Below the pieces are notes generated by a model. That model had not been told where the DNA came from. It worked only from the letters and a program-made list of their open reading frames with translations, and ran no database searches. From an uncultured Leucobacter sp. (lineage in GTDB: Bacteria > Actinomycetota > Actinomycetes > Actinomycetales > Microbacteriaceae), in contig CALCJF010000057.1 in NCBI GenBank assembly GCA_937967375.1, forward strand, positions 1-64,000: 64,000 nucleotides of DNA, in the 5' to 3' direction. Positions within the stretch are counted from its first letter, which is position 1, and every line of letters starts with the position of its first letter. Of the stretch, positions 44,051 to 52,548 are shown in pieces. The position numbers and the translations under genes are program-made.

Positions 44051-46315
44051 CTATTCCCTAGAAGCTGGGGGTGTGGCTGCCGTGTCTGCAGTGACCGGGC
44101 TTCGGCGGCGGCGCACGGAGCGCCAGATGCCGAAGCCGAGCAGCAGTGCGGCTGCCGAGCCGAGCACCCAGATGAGTGCGGTTTCGATCGCCGTGCGCAG
44201 CGTTAGCGGGTGCAACGCGCTGGCGAACGAGAGTTCTTTCGAAGCATTCTGCACTTCGAGTTGCAGGCCGGCCTCGCCCGACGAGACTCGGCTCTGCACC
44301 GGCACGAGCACGTTCGTGCTGCCCACCGCCGGAATGCGCACCTCGAAGTCGCGCTCGCGCAGAGAGATCGCCGCCGAGGTGGGGGTCACGTGCAGGTTGA
44401 CGACCGCCTCAAATGGCAGCGCATTGCTCAGCGTGATGGGCACGTTCGAGAGCGACCCGACCAGCTGGGTGTTCTCGCTCACAAGGGGGCTCACCCCGCT
44501 GAGAAGCTCACTATCGCGCGCTTTGGTCTGTTCGTCGATTGCGAGGTAGTCGATATCGGGTTCGGCGTATCTCGTCGCGAGTGTGCCGAGCAGGCGTTCG
44601 CGCTGGTACTCGGTGAGGTAGCTGGGTTCTGCGAGCAGCGGGGCGAGTTCGTCGATCTGTGCCGAGCGAGCGATTGTTGCTCGCAGCAGCTCGCGGCGTT
44701 CCTCTGTGGGTGCTCCTGCTCTCAGTTCGGCGGGGGCACTGGATTGCAGACGTTCAGATACGGTTTGCACCCAGGGCAGCGAATCGATGGTGTCGAAGAT
44801 ACGAAGAGGATCAGCAATGTCGGCGAGGGCACCGCGATCGAGGGCGAGCACCAGCCCGCCAGCACCGGTCTGCGCCGAAAGCGCGAGGCGGGCTGTCAGA
44901 TCGGCGGTGCCGGCGTCGCGTTCGGTTGCGGTGGCGCCCGCGACCGAGACGCGCGCCGCCTGACCCGCGGGGGCATCGGCGACGAGGGCGTCGAAGTCGC
45001 CGAAGGTGATGCGCGGCGTCGAAGCGTTCGCGACGTTGTTCGAGTCGAGCACGAGCGAGGTGAGCCCCGCGTCTCGCAGCAGTGCGAGGGTTGCGCTATC
45101 GACCTCTCCCCCGGCCGGCCAAGCACCTGGCCTCGCGTTGTCGAGGCTGAGAAGTGCCTCGAGCGTCGGCACGCCGGTGACCGGGTCGACCTTTACGGCA
45201 GCGTCTGCTGCGCCCTCCGCGTCGGTGGTGTTCGCCTCACCGGCGGAGGTAGCGGTGGTGGTTGCGTCGGCGCTTGCCGTCTCTGCCGTGTCGGTGCCGA
45301 CGTCGGTACCTGCGGCCGCCCCATCGGTGCCGGCGTTCTGCGCCGCCGTGGCGTCGCCGTTCGCCCCACTCGTTGCCGCGGCCTCTGGCGTTGGCGGTTC
45401 GAACTTGCCCAGGGCGGTCGCGTGGTTGAAGCCGAGAGGCTGCAGCAGCGTCTCGAAGCCAAGTGCCGCCTGCACGGCCGGGTCGGCGTCGGCGAACTGC
45501 AACAGAAACATTGGCGAGGTGCTGCGTTCGAGGCGGTCGAGCAGGGTGGTGGCGGCACCGGGGGCATTGCTGCCGAGTGCACGGGTGCCCGCGATGATGC
45601 GGGGGTCGACCGCAATCGTTGCGTAGCGCTGCTCGGCGGCGTCGAGCAGCTGGGTCAGCTTCGGCGCCGAACTCGCCAGCTCGTCGCGTGTCGGCAGCGC
45701 CTCGACGCTGCTGGGCAGCACGAGCGGCACCACAAGCGTGATGGCGAGCGGGCTCGTGGTCACCGCGTCGTTCCAGACCACCGCGGTCGAAGTCGTGAGG
45801 TTCAGTGCGTCCGCGTCATCGGTTTTCGCGTTGCTGGGCTGAAACTCGGCGTGAACCGGGTAGACACCGGCCTCGCGTGTAAACAACAGCGGAAAGTCAT
45901 CGCGAGACACGACGACTTCGAGACGCTGATCCTCTTCGCCCTTGGTCGCGACTGCCTCGACGCTCGCCAGCTCGAGCGACTCCCGCTCGCCCTCAGGTGA
46001 GAGATCTGCGGCGGCCTCGGCGCGATGATTATCAATCATCAGGGTGACCGTGCCCGCGTCGAGCGGCTGACTCGTCGGGTTCTTGATCAGCACCTCGAAT
46101 CGAAACTGCTCGGCAGTACTCTCGACCACGGCACTTTCGGGGGCAACCACGAGCCCGGGCTGCGGGCCACTCTCGGCATCGGGCTCGGCGGCCTGGGCCG
46201 ATCCTCGCCCCTGCAGCAACGAAACACCAGAAAACGTGAGCGCGGCGGTCAGCGAGACTGCAATAAGTGCGTACACGCTGCCGCGCCGAGGCGAAAGGCG
46301 GGGGGCGTGAGGCAT
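44051..46315 (-). CDS. DUF6049 family membrane-anchored protein
   Basis: A 754-residue exported protein of unknown function, encoded beside the CCA-adding enzyme in many actinobacteria. A signal/anchor helix (about residues 12-38) leads to a large outer domain. A low-complexity Ala/Thr/Gly/Asp insert lies around residues 330-400. A C-terminal membrane helix (about 710-735, ALIWVLGSAAALLLGFGIW) is followed by a short basic tail. The usual neighbour murJ, encoding the lipid II flippase, is absent between it and trxB. The ATG at 46315 follows TACACT by six bases, pointing to a leaderless start; the frame extends further upstream but overlaps the divergent gene. Confidence 0.82.
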   Translation of the reverse strand: MPHAPRLSPRRGSVYALIAVSLTAALTFSGVSLLQGRGSAQAAEPDAESGPQPGLVVAPESAVVESTAEQFRFEVLIKNPTSQPLDAGTVTLMIDNHRAEAAADLSPEGERESLELASVEAVATKGEEDQRLEVVVSRDDFPLLFTREAGVYPVHAEFQPSNAKTDDADALNLTTSTAVVWNDAVTTSPLAITLVVPLVLPSSVEALPTRDELASSAPKLTQLLDAAEQRYATIAVDPRIIAGTRALGSNAPGAATTLLDRLERSTSPMFLLQFADADPAVQAALGFETLLQPLGFNHATALGKFEPPTPEAAATSGANGDATAAQNAGTDGAAAGTDVGTDTAETASADATTTATSAGEANTTDAEGAADAAVKVDPVTGVPTLEALLSLDNARPGAWPAGGEVDSATLALLRDAGLTSLVLDSNNVANASTPRITFGDFDALVADAPAGQAARVSVAGATATERDAGTADLTARLALSAQTGAGGLVLALDRGALADIADPLRIFDTIDSLPWVQTVSERLQSSAPAELRAGAPTEERRELLRATIARSAQIDELAPLLAEPSYLTEYQRERLLGTLATRYAEPDIDYLAIDEQTKARDSELLSGVSPLVSENTQLVGSLSNVPITLSNALPFEAVVNLHVTPTSAAISLRERDFEVRIPAVGSTNVLVPVQSRVSSGEAGLQLEVQNASKELSFASALHPLTLRTAIETALIWVLGSAAALLLGFGIWRSVRRRRSPVTADTAATPPASRE

Positions 46316-46356
46316 ATGGCAAGTGTAGGGCTCGCCGCCGCCTGTACCCTGGAGGG
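46316..46356. promoter_or_regulatory. Divergent leaderless promoters (DUF6049 / pcnA)
   Basis: Only 41 bases separate the two start codons. The plus strand has TACCCT (46345-46350), six bases before the ATG at 46357. The minus strand has TACACT six bases before the ATG at 46315. Both fit TANNNT at the distance expected if transcription starts on the start codon. -35 boxes are not obvious. Confidence 0.5.
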
Positions 46357-47790
46357 ATGCGCCCTCTCGCCGAATCCATGGTCGCCATGCGCGACATCGC
46401 CGAGTCTCGACCCGTCGCAGCGCTCGCCGCAGCATTCGACGCCGCCGGGCACGAGTTCGCGCTCGTCGGCGGCCCCGTGCGTGACGCGCTGCTCGGCCGC
46501 GACGTGACCGATCTCGACTTCACAACCTCGGCCCGACCCGACGAGACGCGGGCGATTCTCGAATCGCTGACGAAAAACATTTGGGATGTGGGCCGTGACT
46601 TCGGCACGATCGCGGCCAAGGTGCACGGTGAGCAGGTCGAGATCACGACCTACCGCGCCGACAGCTACGCGGCCGACTCGCGCAAGCCCGTGGTCGAGTT
46701 CGGCGACACGATCGAAGGCGACCTCGTGCGCCGCGACTTCACGATCAACGCGCTCGCGCTCATGCTGCCCTCGATGAGGCTCGTCGATATTTCGGGCGGC
46801 ATCGAAGACCTGCTCGCCGCCCGCATAGCCACCCCCGGGGCGGCCGAGGTGTCGTTTACCGATGACCCGCTGCGCATGATGCGAGCTGCCAGGTTCGCTT
46901 CGCAGCTCGGCTTCGAGGTGGTGCCGGAGGTGCGACTCGCGATGGCGGAGTATGCCGAGCGCCTCGACATCATCTCTGCCGAGCGCATTCGTGACGAACT
47001 GGTCAAGTTGCTTTCGACCGAGCACCCCGAAGCCGGTCTCAAGCTGCTCGTCGAAACGGGGCTCGCAGATCGCTTCCTGCCCGAGCTCACCGAGCTGCTC
47101 ACGACGCAAGACGACCATGGGCGCCACAAAGACGTCTACGAGCACAGCCTCACCGTGCTGCGTCAGGCGATCGAGCTTGAAATCTCCCGACGTGACCCGG
47201 ATGCCGACGTCTCACCCGACATCGTGCTGCGCCTCGCCTCGCTGCTGCACGACATCGGCAAGCCGGCGACCAGGCGTTTCGAGCGCGGAGGGGTGACGTT
47301 TCATCACCACGACGTGGTCGGTTCGAAGCTCGCGAAGAAGCGCCTGCGCGAACTGCGCTTCGACAACGATACGATCAAGCGCGTCAGCCGGCTGATCGAG
47401 CTGCACCTTCGCTTCTTCGGCTACAGCGATCAGCACTGGACTGACTCGGCGGTGCGCAGATATGTGCGCGACGCGGGCGACGTGCTCGAGCAGCTGCATA
47501 TTCTCACCCGAGCCGACGTGACGACGCGCAATCGCCGCAAGGCCGAGCGGCTCGAGCACGCCTACGACGACATCGAGCGCAGAATCGCCGAGCTCTCTGA
47601 GGCAGAGGAGCTCGCGGCGGTGCGACCCGAGCTCGACGGTGAGCAGATCATGGCGATTCTCGACGTGCCCCCGGGGCGCGTGGTGGGCCAGGCATACAAG
47701 TTCTTGCTCGAGCTGCGGCTCGACGAAGGTCTCATCGGTGAGCAGGCGGCTGAGGCGCGCCTGCGCGAGTGGTTTGCGGGGCAGGCATGA
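46357..47790 (+). CDS. pcnA: CCA tRNA nucleotidyltransferase
   Basis: A 477-residue class II nucleotidyltransferase that adds or repairs the CCA end of tRNA. Nucleotidyltransferase motif ALVGGPVRDALLGRDVTDLD, then RRDFTINALAL and the RNA-binding neck DDPLRMMRAARFASQLG. An HD domain follows (ASLLHDIGKPATRRF). The tRNA genes here do not all encode CCA, so the enzyme is needed. A GGAGGG abuts the ATG too closely to act as a ribosome site; a TACCCT box suggests leaderless translation. It overlaps the PIG-L gene by four bases. Confidence 0.93.
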   Translation: MRPLAESMVAMRDIAESRPVAALAAAFDAAGHEFALVGGPVRDALLGRDVTDLDFTTSARPDETRAILESLTKNIWDVGRDFGTIAAKVHGEQVEITTYRADSYAADSRKPVVEFGDTIEGDLVRRDFTINALALMLPSMRLVDISGGIEDLLAARIATPGAAEVSFTDDPLRMMRAARFASQLGFEVVPEVRLAMAEYAERLDIISAERIRDELVKLLSTEHPEAGLKLLVETGLADRFLPELTELLTTQDDHGRHKDVYEHSLTVLRQAIELEISRRDPDADVSPDIVLRLASLLHDIGKPATRRFERGGVTFHHHDVVGSKLAKKRLRELRFDNDTIKRVSRLIELHLRFFGYSDQHWTDSAVRRYVRDAGDVLEQLHILTRADVTTRNRRKAERLEHAYDDIERRIAELSEAEELAAVRPELDGEQIMAILDVPPGRVVGQAYKFLLELRLDEGLIGEQAAEARLREWFAGQA

Positions 47791-48575
47791 GCGAGGTAGC
47801 GCAGTGGTTTCGGGGCAGGTCGCGGGTGCTCTTCGTGCACGCGCACCCTGACGACGAGACGATCACGACAGGCGGCACCCTCGCTGCGCTCGCCGAAGCC
47901 GGCCTTGAGCCGCTGCTCATCACCCTGACGCGCGGTGAGCGCGGCGAGGTCGTGCCCGGTCCGCTGCAGGGGCTCGTGCAGGCTCACGGGCTCGCGGTCG
48001 TGCGCCAGAACGAGTTGAAGACCGCGCTCGGCATGTTGGGTCTTGAGCGTCACGTATTTCTGGGGGTCGATCCGGCGAGGGCCGAGGATCACCCACCCAC
48101 CATCTATGAAGACTCGGGCATGGCGTGGGCTGACTCAGTGGCGGGCGAGGCGCCGCGGGCAGTGCCCGCCGAAGACGTCGGCCCCGACGCGCTCACGAGC
48201 GTGCCCGCTGTCGAGGTGCTGAACGATCTGCTCGCTGGCGTCTACCTTTCCGGGGCGCAGGGCATCGTGAGTTACGACGACGGGGGCGGCTATGGTCACC
48301 CCGACCATGTGTTGGCGCATCGGCTCAGCCGTGCAGTGGCGACCGCGCTCGGGCTGCCGTTCTGGGAGATTGTCTCGGAACCAGGCGATGCCGTGGCACA
48401 GTCTGACGATGAGGTTGAGGCGCACGACATCACGCCGTGGCTCGACCGCAAGACGGCCGCGCTGCGCGCGTACGCTACGCAACTCACGGTCGACGGCGAC
48501 GAGATCGTGCACGTCGGGGGTCAGCGTCAGGCGATCGAAACAATAGAACAGTTTCGCCTGCGCACGTTAGAGTAA
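47787..48575 (+). CDS. PIG-L family deacetylase (LmbE/MshB-like)
   Basis: A 262-residue zinc-dependent N-deacetylase. The zinc site is HAHPDDETITTGGTLAAL (His, Asp, Asp) and the third ligand is in YGHPDHVLAHRLS. Relatives include MshB, which deacetylates the GlcNAc-inositol precursor of mycothiol, and Mca. Which of these it is cannot be decided here. Its ATG overlaps the CCA-adding enzyme stop (ATGA), so they are co-translated. Confidence 0.87.
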   Translation: MSEVAQWFRGRSRVLFVHAHPDDETITTGGTLAALAEAGLEPLLITLTRGERGEVVPGPLQGLVQAHGLAVVRQNELKTALGMLGLERHVFLGVDPARAEDHPPTIYEDSGMAWADSVAGEAPRAVPAEDVGPDALTSVPAVEVLNDLLAGVYLSGAQGIVSYDDGGGYGHPDHVLAHRLSRAVATALGLPFWEIVSEPGDAVAQSDDEVEAHDITPWLDRKTAALRAYATQLTVDGDEIVHVGGQRQAIETIEQFRLRTLE

Positions 48576-48617
48576 CTCTCAGACCACCACCTGCGAACAG
48601 CGATAAGGCGAACCGCA

Positions 48618-49874
48618 ATGAATGATCAGAACCCCCCGAACAATCTGCCTTCAGGCACGCCCGACGAGCAGTCCGAAGGCGAGCCCCAGCAGGGTGCGCC
48701 GCAGCCGGGCGAGCAACAACAGGGTGCGCCGCACCACGATCAAGCGCCGAACCAGTCGCCGCCGACTGAACCGCAGCACGATCTGCAACCGCCGCAGCCG
48801 ACTCCCCCGGTGTACGCGCCGCCACCGCATCTCGGGTCGCAGCCTCCTCAGTACGCTCCCCCGCCCCAGCAGAATCAGCCGTGGGCACCGAGCCAGCATC
48901 CTCCGCAGCAGGCGGGGCCGCAGCCGTCGCAGTTCGGGCAACCGCAGTTCGGGCAGTCACAAACACCCCAGCATCCTGAACAATTCGGGCAGCAGCCGCC
49001 GCAACTCGCGCCGACTGGTCAGCAGCCTCCGCAGCAGCCGGGCCAGTTCGCACAGCAGCCATATGCGACCGCGCAGCAGGCGCAGCCGGGTCATCCCTAC
49101 GCGCAGCCGCAGCAGTACGCTCCTGGTCAGCAGCCTCCGCAGCCCGGGCAGCAGTACGCTCCGGGCATGCCGCCCACCGGCGCACCACCCCGCAAGGGGC
49201 TGCCGGTGGGTGCCTGGATCGGCATCGGTGCGGGCGCGCTCGTGCTGCTCCTGATCATCGCGCTCGGCATCGCGCTGCCGTTCATGCTGAAAGGGCCGGC
49301 CACACCCGAGCCGGCGCCGGCCCCGCCCACAACCGAGGTGCCCGAGGAAGAATCAGAAACCCCGGCCCAGCTTGACCTCGTCACGCTCGACGACCCCTCA
49401 GAGTTCGCCGCTGGCCCCTACTGGGCCGTGCCGTTCGAAGACGGCTGGGACATCGTGCGCTTCGACCAGCAGGGTGTGAACGAGTTCAAGAACGTGGCGA
49501 CCGGCTGCATGTTCTTTACGTACCAGGGGTACGGCCCCGAGGGCCTGACCGCGACCGAAGACCGCGGCGCCACCGAAGAGACGCTCTCGACTGCGCTGCA
49601 GATCGGGCTCCCCTGGACTGCGGCGACCGCCGACCCCGAGGTGAACCCCGACGGCACAGTAGAGATGCCGGTCGACTGGGCCTACTCGGTCGAGATGTCG
49701 CGCTACCTCGCCCTCTACCCGACTGCCGACGGCGATCGCCAGCGTCAGATTCTGCTGCGCACGTTCATGCCCGACAACCTCGCGCTCTACGCAGAGGTCG
49801 ATTGCCCGGCGACGCCCGAGGGCGACAAGGCCGCGCAATCGGTTCTCGACGGTATCAGCATCACCGAGTTCTAG
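48618..49874 (+). CDS. Pro/Gln-rich single-pass membrane protein
   Basis: A 418-residue protein. Residues 1-190 are a disordered Pro/Gln repeat (recurring QPPQ, QQ, YAP). One membrane helix lies at about 196-222 and a Pro/Glu linker follows. The outer domain from about 250 has a Trp-rich opening (AAGPYWAVPFEDGWDIVRFD) and one Cys pair. The architecture matches actinobacterial envelope proteins with cytoplasmic intrinsically disordered heads, as does the unrelated gene at 17831. No specific family is recognised. It is followed by a strong terminator. Confidence 0.78.
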   Translation: MNDQNPPNNLPSGTPDEQSEGEPQQGAPQPGEQQQGAPHHDQAPNQSPPTEPQHDLQPPQPTPPVYAPPPHLGSQPPQYAPPPQQNQPWAPSQHPPQQAGPQPSQFGQPQFGQSQTPQHPEQFGQQPPQLAPTGQQPPQQPGQFAQQPYATAQQAQPGHPYAQPQQYAPGQQPPQPGQQYAPGMPPTGAPPRKGLPVGAWIGIGAGALVLLLIIALGIALPFMLKGPATPEPAPAPPTTEVPEEESETPAQLDLVTLDDPSEFAAGPYWAVPFEDGWDIVRFDQQGVNEFKNVATGCMFFTYQGYGPEGLTATEDRGATEETLSTALQIGLPWTAATADPEVNPDGTVEMPVDWAYSVEMSRYLALYPTADGDRQRQILLRTFMPDNLALYAEVDCPATPEGDKAAQSVLDGISITEF

Positions 49875-49882
49875 TTGCGGCG

Positions 49883-49921
49883 AAAAGGATCGGTGCCAGA
49901 AGTCGCGGCACCGATCCTTTT
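49883..49921 (+). terminator. Intrinsic terminator
   Basis: AAAAGGATCGGTGCC (49883-49897) pairs perfectly with GGCACCGATCCTTTT (49907-49921) around a nine-base loop, eight bases after the stop codon of the preceding gene. A bidirectional A/T flank is present. Confidence 0.9.
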
Positions 49922-49980
49922 CTGCGTATGCAACCCGCGAGAACTGCAGCTGCGCCGCGCACGAGACCCGCGCCGTATGC

Positions 49981-50053
49981 GGTGCGTGCGAGATATGCGC
50001 AACGTGCGCGCGTTTGGGAAATTTCTTGTACGCAATGCATATCTCGTACGCAG
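49981..50053. repeat. Imperfect long dyad upstream of rpsF
   Basis: TGCGTGCGAGATATGC (from 49983) and GCATATCTCGTACGCA (ending 50052) are near-complements; further pairing extends inward, giving arms of about 28 bases with several mismatches and a short A/T-rich loop. The rest of the 363-base gap (49875-50237) holds no gene. Its role (regulatory RNA structure, repeat element or protein site) is unknown. Confidence 0.55.
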
Positions 50054-50237
50054 CGCAGGCCACGCACCCGGCACGAGCACGAGAGCCAAACCTCAATCTG
50101 CGCATTCGCCCCTCAAGTGGTAGGCTGTACAGGTTGTCTGTGCAACGCGCAATCTGCGGCGTGCACGGGCACGTGCATAAACACCCTCCTGTCACAGAAA
50201 TCCTGTGGCCGCGTAGTCCGAAGGAGGTGGGTCAGTA

Positions 50238-50597
50238 ATGCATCCGTACGAACTCATGGTCATCCTCGATCCCGGTATCGATGAGCGCACCGTGGCTCCC
50301 AGCATTGATAAGTTCCTCGGCGTTATCCGTAACGCTGACGGCGAGGTGCAGGCAGTCGACATCTGGGGCAAGCGCCGTCTCGCTTACGAGATCAAGAAGC
50401 AGAGCGAAGGCATCTACGTCGTCGCAAACTTCACCGCTACCCCCGCAGCAACCGCAGAGCTCGAGCGTCAGCTTGGCCTCAGCGAGGCAGTGCTGCGCAC
50501 CAAGGTGCTCCGCTCAGACGAGCTCATCGCGCAGCGCGCGGCTCAGGCAAAGCGCGACCAGGCTAAGGCCGCTCGCGCCGCGAAGCAGGGCGCGTAA
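50238..50597 (+). CDS. rpsF: 30S ribosomal protein S6
   Basis: A 119-residue small-subunit protein that binds S18 and the central domain of 16S rRNA. Starts MHPYELMVILDPGIDERTV and contains IWGKRRLAYEIKKQSEGIYV, both diagnostic. Preceded by AAGGAGG. It heads the rpsF-ssb-rpsR-rplI operon. Confidence 0.96.
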   Translation: MHPYELMVILDPGIDERTVAPSIDKFLGVIRNADGEVQAVDIWGKRRLAYEIKKQSEGIYVVANFTATPAATAELERQLGLSEAVLRTKVLRSDELIAQRAAQAKRDQAKAARAAKQGA

Positions 50598-50600
50598 GTC

Positions 50601-51134
50601 ATGGCCGGCGAGACCGTGATCACGGTGGTGGGCAACCTCACCGCTGATCCCGAGATGCGGTACACCGGCAGCGGTGTGCCCTTCGCGTCGTTCACGATCG
50701 CTTCGACTCCCCGTACTTTCGACCGCCAGACGAACGAGTGGAAAGACGGCGAAGCGCTGTTTCTCCGCGCAACCGTGTGGCGGGAGTTCGCCGAGCACGT
50801 GGCGAACTCGCTGACCAAGGGTACCCGCGTCATCGCGCGCGGCAACCTGCGTCAGCGCAGCTACGACGACAAAGACGGCCAGCGTCGCACGAGCTACGAG
50901 CTCGACGTCGACGAGATTGGCCCGTCGCTGCGTTACGCCACCGCTCAGGTGACTCGTTCGCAGTCGCGTGGTCAGGGCGGCGGTTTCGGCGGCGGTCAGC
51001 CTTCGGGTCAGAGCGACTGGGGTCGCCCTGCAGGGCAGAGTAACGACAACCCCTGGGGCAACTCGGGTGGTTCGGGTAACTCGTCTCAGGGTGGCGGTTT
51101 CGGCTCGGGCTTCGACGACGAGCAGCCTTTCTAA
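50601..51134 (+). CDS. ssb: Single-stranded DNA-binding protein
   Basis: A 177-residue SSB that coats single-stranded DNA during replication and repair. OB fold at residues 1-110 (ETVITVVGNLTADPEMRYT, then FLRATVWREFAEHVANSLTK). A Gly/Ser/Gln-rich linker follows, and the acidic tail FDDEQPF recruits partner proteins. Three bases after rpsF. Confidence 0.96.
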   Translation: MAGETVITVVGNLTADPEMRYTGSGVPFASFTIASTPRTFDRQTNEWKDGEALFLRATVWREFAEHVANSLTKGTRVIARGNLRQRSYDDKDGQRRTSYELDVDEIGPSLRYATAQVTRSQSRGQGGGFGGGQPSGQSDWGRPAGQSNDNPWGNSGGSGNSSQGGGFGSGFDDEQPF

Positions 51135-51197
51135 ACAACTTCGCCCGTTCGCGGGCATATGCCCGGTGACGGGCAGAACATACGAAAAGAGATCATC

Positions 51198-51458
51198 ATG
51201 GCAGGCAAGGCAAGCGGCGCAGCCCGCAAGCCGGGTCGCGGCAAGAACGCAAAGGTTGTCGCACCCGCAAAGAAGCAGACCGTGGGCGTCATCGATTACA
51301 AGGATGTCGCTACGCTTCGCAAGTTCATTTCTGAGCGCGGCAAGATCCGCGCCCGTCGCATCACCGGTGTGTCGGTTCAGGAGCAGCGTCTGATCGCGAA
51401 GGCAGTGAAGAACGCCCGCGAGATGGCACTGCTCCCCTACGCCGGCAGCGGCCGCTAA
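51198..51458 (+). CDS. rpsR: 30S ribosomal protein S18
   Basis: An 86-residue basic ribosomal protein, partner of S6. Core VIDYKDVATLRKFISERGKI and ITGVSVQEQRLIAKAVKNAR are canonical. No CxxC zinc pair is present. The start is the ATG at 51198; an earlier in-frame ATG at 51159 lies in the spacer after ssb. Confidence 0.95.
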   Translation: MAGKASGAARKPGRGKNAKVVAPAKKQTVGVIDYKDVATLRKFISERGKIRARRITGVSVQEQRLIAKAVKNAREMALLPYAGSGR

Positions 51459-51469
51459 GGAGGGGAATC

Positions 51470-51919
51470 ATGGCAAAGGTGATTCTGACTAACGAAGTTC
51501 TGGGTCTCGGCAGCGCCGGTGACGTGGTTGAGGTGAAGAACGGCTACGCCCGTAACTACCTCGTGCCCCAGGGCTACGCTGTGAACTGGACCCGCGGTGG
51601 CGAGGCTCAGGTTGCGCAGATCCGCAAGGCCCGCGAGGCCCGCGCGATCGCTACTGTCGAAGAGGCACAGGCACTCAAGGCCAAGCTGCAGGAGAACAAG
51701 ATTCGCCTGTTCGCGAAGACCGGTGCTGAGGGTCGTCTCTTCGGCTCGATCAAGCCCGCTGCGGTTGCAACTGCCGTTGCTGAGGCCGGCGTCGGCGAGA
51801 TCGACAAGCGCAAGATCACGGTTCCGACCATCAAGTCGACCGGTGAGTACAGTGCAACGATCCACCTGCTCGAGGGTGTCGACGCAGAGGTCACCCTTCA
51901 GGTGATCGCTGCTCGCTAA
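51470..51919 (+). CDS. rplI: 50S ribosomal protein L9
   Basis: A 149-residue, two-domain protein of the L1 stalk base. N-terminal signature GSAGDVVEVKNGYARNYLVP is followed by a long helix (AREARAIATVEEAQALKAKL) and the C-terminal domain. Last gene of the operon; a perfect hairpin terminator follows 19 bases later. Confidence 0.96.
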   Translation: MAKVILTNEVLGLGSAGDVVEVKNGYARNYLVPQGYAVNWTRGGEAQVAQIRKAREARAIATVEEAQALKAKLQENKIRLFAKTGAEGRLFGSIKPAAVATAVAEAGVGEIDKRKITVPTIKSTGEYSATIHLLEGVDAEVTLQVIAAR

Positions 51920-51938
51920 ACACTCGCGAAGAGGATCA

Positions 51939-51970
51939 GGGTGAGGGCCTTCGGCCCTCACCCTTTCCTT
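51939..51970 (+). terminator. Intrinsic terminator of rpsF operon
   Basis: GGGTGAGGGCC and GGCCCTCACCC pair perfectly around a TTC loop (51939-51963) and are followed by TTTCCTTTT. Confidence 0.9.
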
Positions 51971-52090
51971 TTGTCTGTGCGCCCTGGATGGTGGCGGTTC
52001 CCCTCTGTGCGCTTGCTGGCGCTTGCTGCGCCTTGCTCGCTCGCTGTCGCCCTCATCTCACTCCCCCACGGCCACCTCTAGAAGCCTGAG

Positions 52091-52161
52091 CGTCATAGAA
52101 GCCGGCGAGCGTCACTGATGCTGGCGGTTCGTTGGGGTGACGCTCGCACGCTTCTATGACG
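52091..52161. repeat. 25-base inverted repeat
   Basis: Arms 52091-52115 (CGTCATAGAAGC then GGCGAGCGTCAC around one base) and 52137-52161 are complementary at 23 of 25 positions, with a 21-base loop. Such a long near-perfect hairpin outside any gene suggests a mobile repeat, a transposon remnant or an RNA structure. Confidence 0.8.
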
Positions 52162-52165
52162 TGCG

Positions 52166-52195
52166 GGCCCAGCCGGATGCGCAGCCGGCTGGGCC
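52166..52195. repeat. 11-base perfect inverted repeat
   Basis: GGCCCAGCCGG (52166-52176) pairs with CCGGCTGGGCC (52185-52195) around eight bases. It directly follows the 25-base repeat, so the two hairpins may form one unit. Confidence 0.75.
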
Positions 52196-52484
52196 TCTGC
52201 GGATTCCCGGATGCACCGACCCCGAAAAGCCCGCCGTTCATGTTCCAGACGTTTTCGGCGCTCACCGGCAGTTTTTCAAGCCTCGCCAGTCGGGCGAGAA
52301 TATATCTTTCCGACGTGCCTATTTCGACTTGACATGGCTCGCCGAAACCAGTATTTCTCCACAGGGTGACCGGTCGGGCAAGCTTCAACTTGCACCTGAG
52401 AGTTGAATAACTTCACAGGCAGATTGTCACAAAATACCTGTTCAAGCCGAAAATTGAGCCGCTCATCATTTACTTCTCCACAAG

Positions 52485-52548
52485 TTATCCCCAGAATTGT
52501 GGATAAGAACCGGGGAAATGCGGTGAGTTATGCACCAAGTTATCCACA
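52485..52548. promoter_or_regulatory. DnaA-box cluster upstream of dnaB
   Basis: TTATCCCCA (52485-52493), TGTGGATAA (52498-52506) and TTATCCACA (52540-52548): two exact consensus DnaA boxes and one near-match within 64 bases, 134 bases before the dnaB start. DnaA may bind here to time dnaB transcription or to be titrated. Confidence 0.7.

Larger units (their letters stand above)
51971..52484. other. Intergenic region upstream of dnaB with large hairpins
   Basis: No credible gene is seen; a 111-codon minus-strand frame at 52053-52388 lacks a start signal and any domain. The region holds two strong inverted repeats (52091-52161 and 52166-52195) and becomes AT-rich after about 52290. Confidence 0.6.

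Noticed and set aside
44210..46000. 596-codon plus-strand frame opposite the DUF6049 gene
   Set aside because: Antisense to a protein with signal peptide and membrane anchor; composition is Arg/Gly/Cys-rich as expected of shadow frames.
48800..49190. Possible tandem-repeat or CRISPR-like array
   Set aside because: The repetitiveness is codon-level Pro/Gln coding for a disordered protein segment; there are no evenly spaced identical repeats with spacers. No CRISPR array was seen anywhere in the window.
49861..50123. Overlapping short frames on both strands upstream of rpsF
   Set aside because: They arise from the imperfect inverted repeat and terminator, which give mirrored open frames; none has a start signal or domain.
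52053..52388. 111-codon minus-strand frame upstream of dnaB
   Set aside because: It runs through two large hairpins, has no start signal and no recognised similarity.
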